From Methanobacteriota archaeon (lineage in GTDB: Archaea; Thermoplasmatota; Poseidoniia; Poseidoniales; Thalassarchaeaceae), in the NCBI GenBank assembly GCA_002712645.1, contig PAUH01000014.1, positions 1 to 23,185 of the forward strand: a stretch of 23,185 bases of DNA. The letters run 5' to 3'. Below the pieces are notes generated by a model. That model ran no database searches, was not told the origin of the DNA, and saw only the letters and a list, made by a program, of their open reading frames with translations. Shown one piece after another: positions 23,091-23,185 of this stretch; within the stretch, counting starts at the first letter, position 1, and each line of letters opens with the position of its first letter. Both the position numbers and the translations under genes were made by a program.

Positions 23091-23185
23091 ATGGGAGTCG
23101 CAAAGCATATGCAGGCCACTTGGAATCGCCCTAAGGCAGGTATCCCGGCAAAAGCCCGCAGGGAGAGGATGGCTGGCTGGAGGCG
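23091..23185 (+). CDS. Probable 50S ribosomal protein L15e, N-terminal part
   Basis: A frame opens at the ATG at 23091 and runs off the right edge with 31 complete codons. The start has GGAGG at 23079-23083, 7 nt upstream. The beginning, with an early KHMQATWNRP and a later RRERMAGWR, resembles the N-terminus of archaeal L15e, which has a similar tyrosine/tryptophan-containing helix followed by a basic ...R...WR segment. Only the first 31 residues are visible, so the assignment is tentative. It lies 91 nt after tRNA-Tyr on the same strand and may share its promoter or have its own in the intervening A/T-rich stretch. Confidence 0.6.
   Translation, partial: MGVAKHMQATWNRPKAGIPAKARRERMAGWR

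Overview
The window looks like part of an archaeal chromosome. The evidence is the archaeal cluster at the left edge (a probable L21e tail, then RNA polymerase subunit Rpo4, DUF655 and KsgA), an archaeal-type phosphoglycerate kinase, the start of a probable L15e gene at the right edge, a tRNA-Tyr with a C1-G72 pair and a bulge-helix-bulge intron, and a secreted protein with a PGF-CTERM-like tail. FtsZ, a cofactor-dependent phosphoglycerate mutase, several peptidase and transport genes, moderate GC and frequent Shine-Dalgarno sites suggest a Thermoplasmatota lineage, possibly the marine group II/III (Poseidoniales-like) archaea. That placement is inference from gene style, not from a marker search. 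No insertion sequence, prophage, CRISPR array or rRNA was seen, and coding density is very high.

Layout, left to right. Positions 1-1941 (+) are the information-processing cluster L21e(partial)-rpoF-DUF655-ksgA. Positions 1978-3332 (+) hold a 49-nt structured leader, an unrecognised zinc-ribbon protein and a small membrane protein. Positions 3370-4909 (-) encode an M24 peptidase and a small MIP18/DUF59-like protein. Positions 4997-6259 (+) are pgk, whose stop codon abuts the 3' end of tRNA-Thr(CGT) on the other strand (6260-6336). A four-helix membrane protein follows (6437-6955, +). Positions 6957-11915 (-) are six tightly packed genes, transcribed as HAD phosphatase, cis-prenyltransferase, Nudix hydrolase, RidA, MFS transporter, phosphomannomutase/phosphoglucomutase. 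Positions 12012-13232 (+) encode an unrecognised protein with two C-terminal membrane helices that may be a degenerate kinase. Positions 13225-14928 (-) are gpmA and an MscS channel. Positions 15030-20758 (+) are a chain with overlapping or near-touching junctions: secreted M14 carboxypeptidase, sodium-coupled NSS symporter, GtrA-like membrane protein, hisS. Positions 20765-22729 (-) are a PGF-CTERM-like surface protein and ftsZ. The window ends with intron-containing tRNA-Tyr(GTA) and the start of a probable L15e gene.

How the genes may work together. The M14 peptidase and NSS symporter read as a unit that cuts peptides outside the cell and imports the released amino acids. pgk and gpmA are adjacent glycolytic/gluconeogenic steps but are not co-transcribed. 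The cis-prenyltransferase, the HAD phosphatase and the sugar-phosphate mutase could all serve lipid-linked glycan synthesis, while RidA plus the MFS transporter look like a metabolite detoxification/transport pair inside the same run. No obviously new multi-gene system was found. The best candidates for novelty are the structured leader with its unknown zinc-ribbon protein, the putative pseudokinase membrane protein, and the calcium-loop carboxypeptidase coupled to an NSS transporter.
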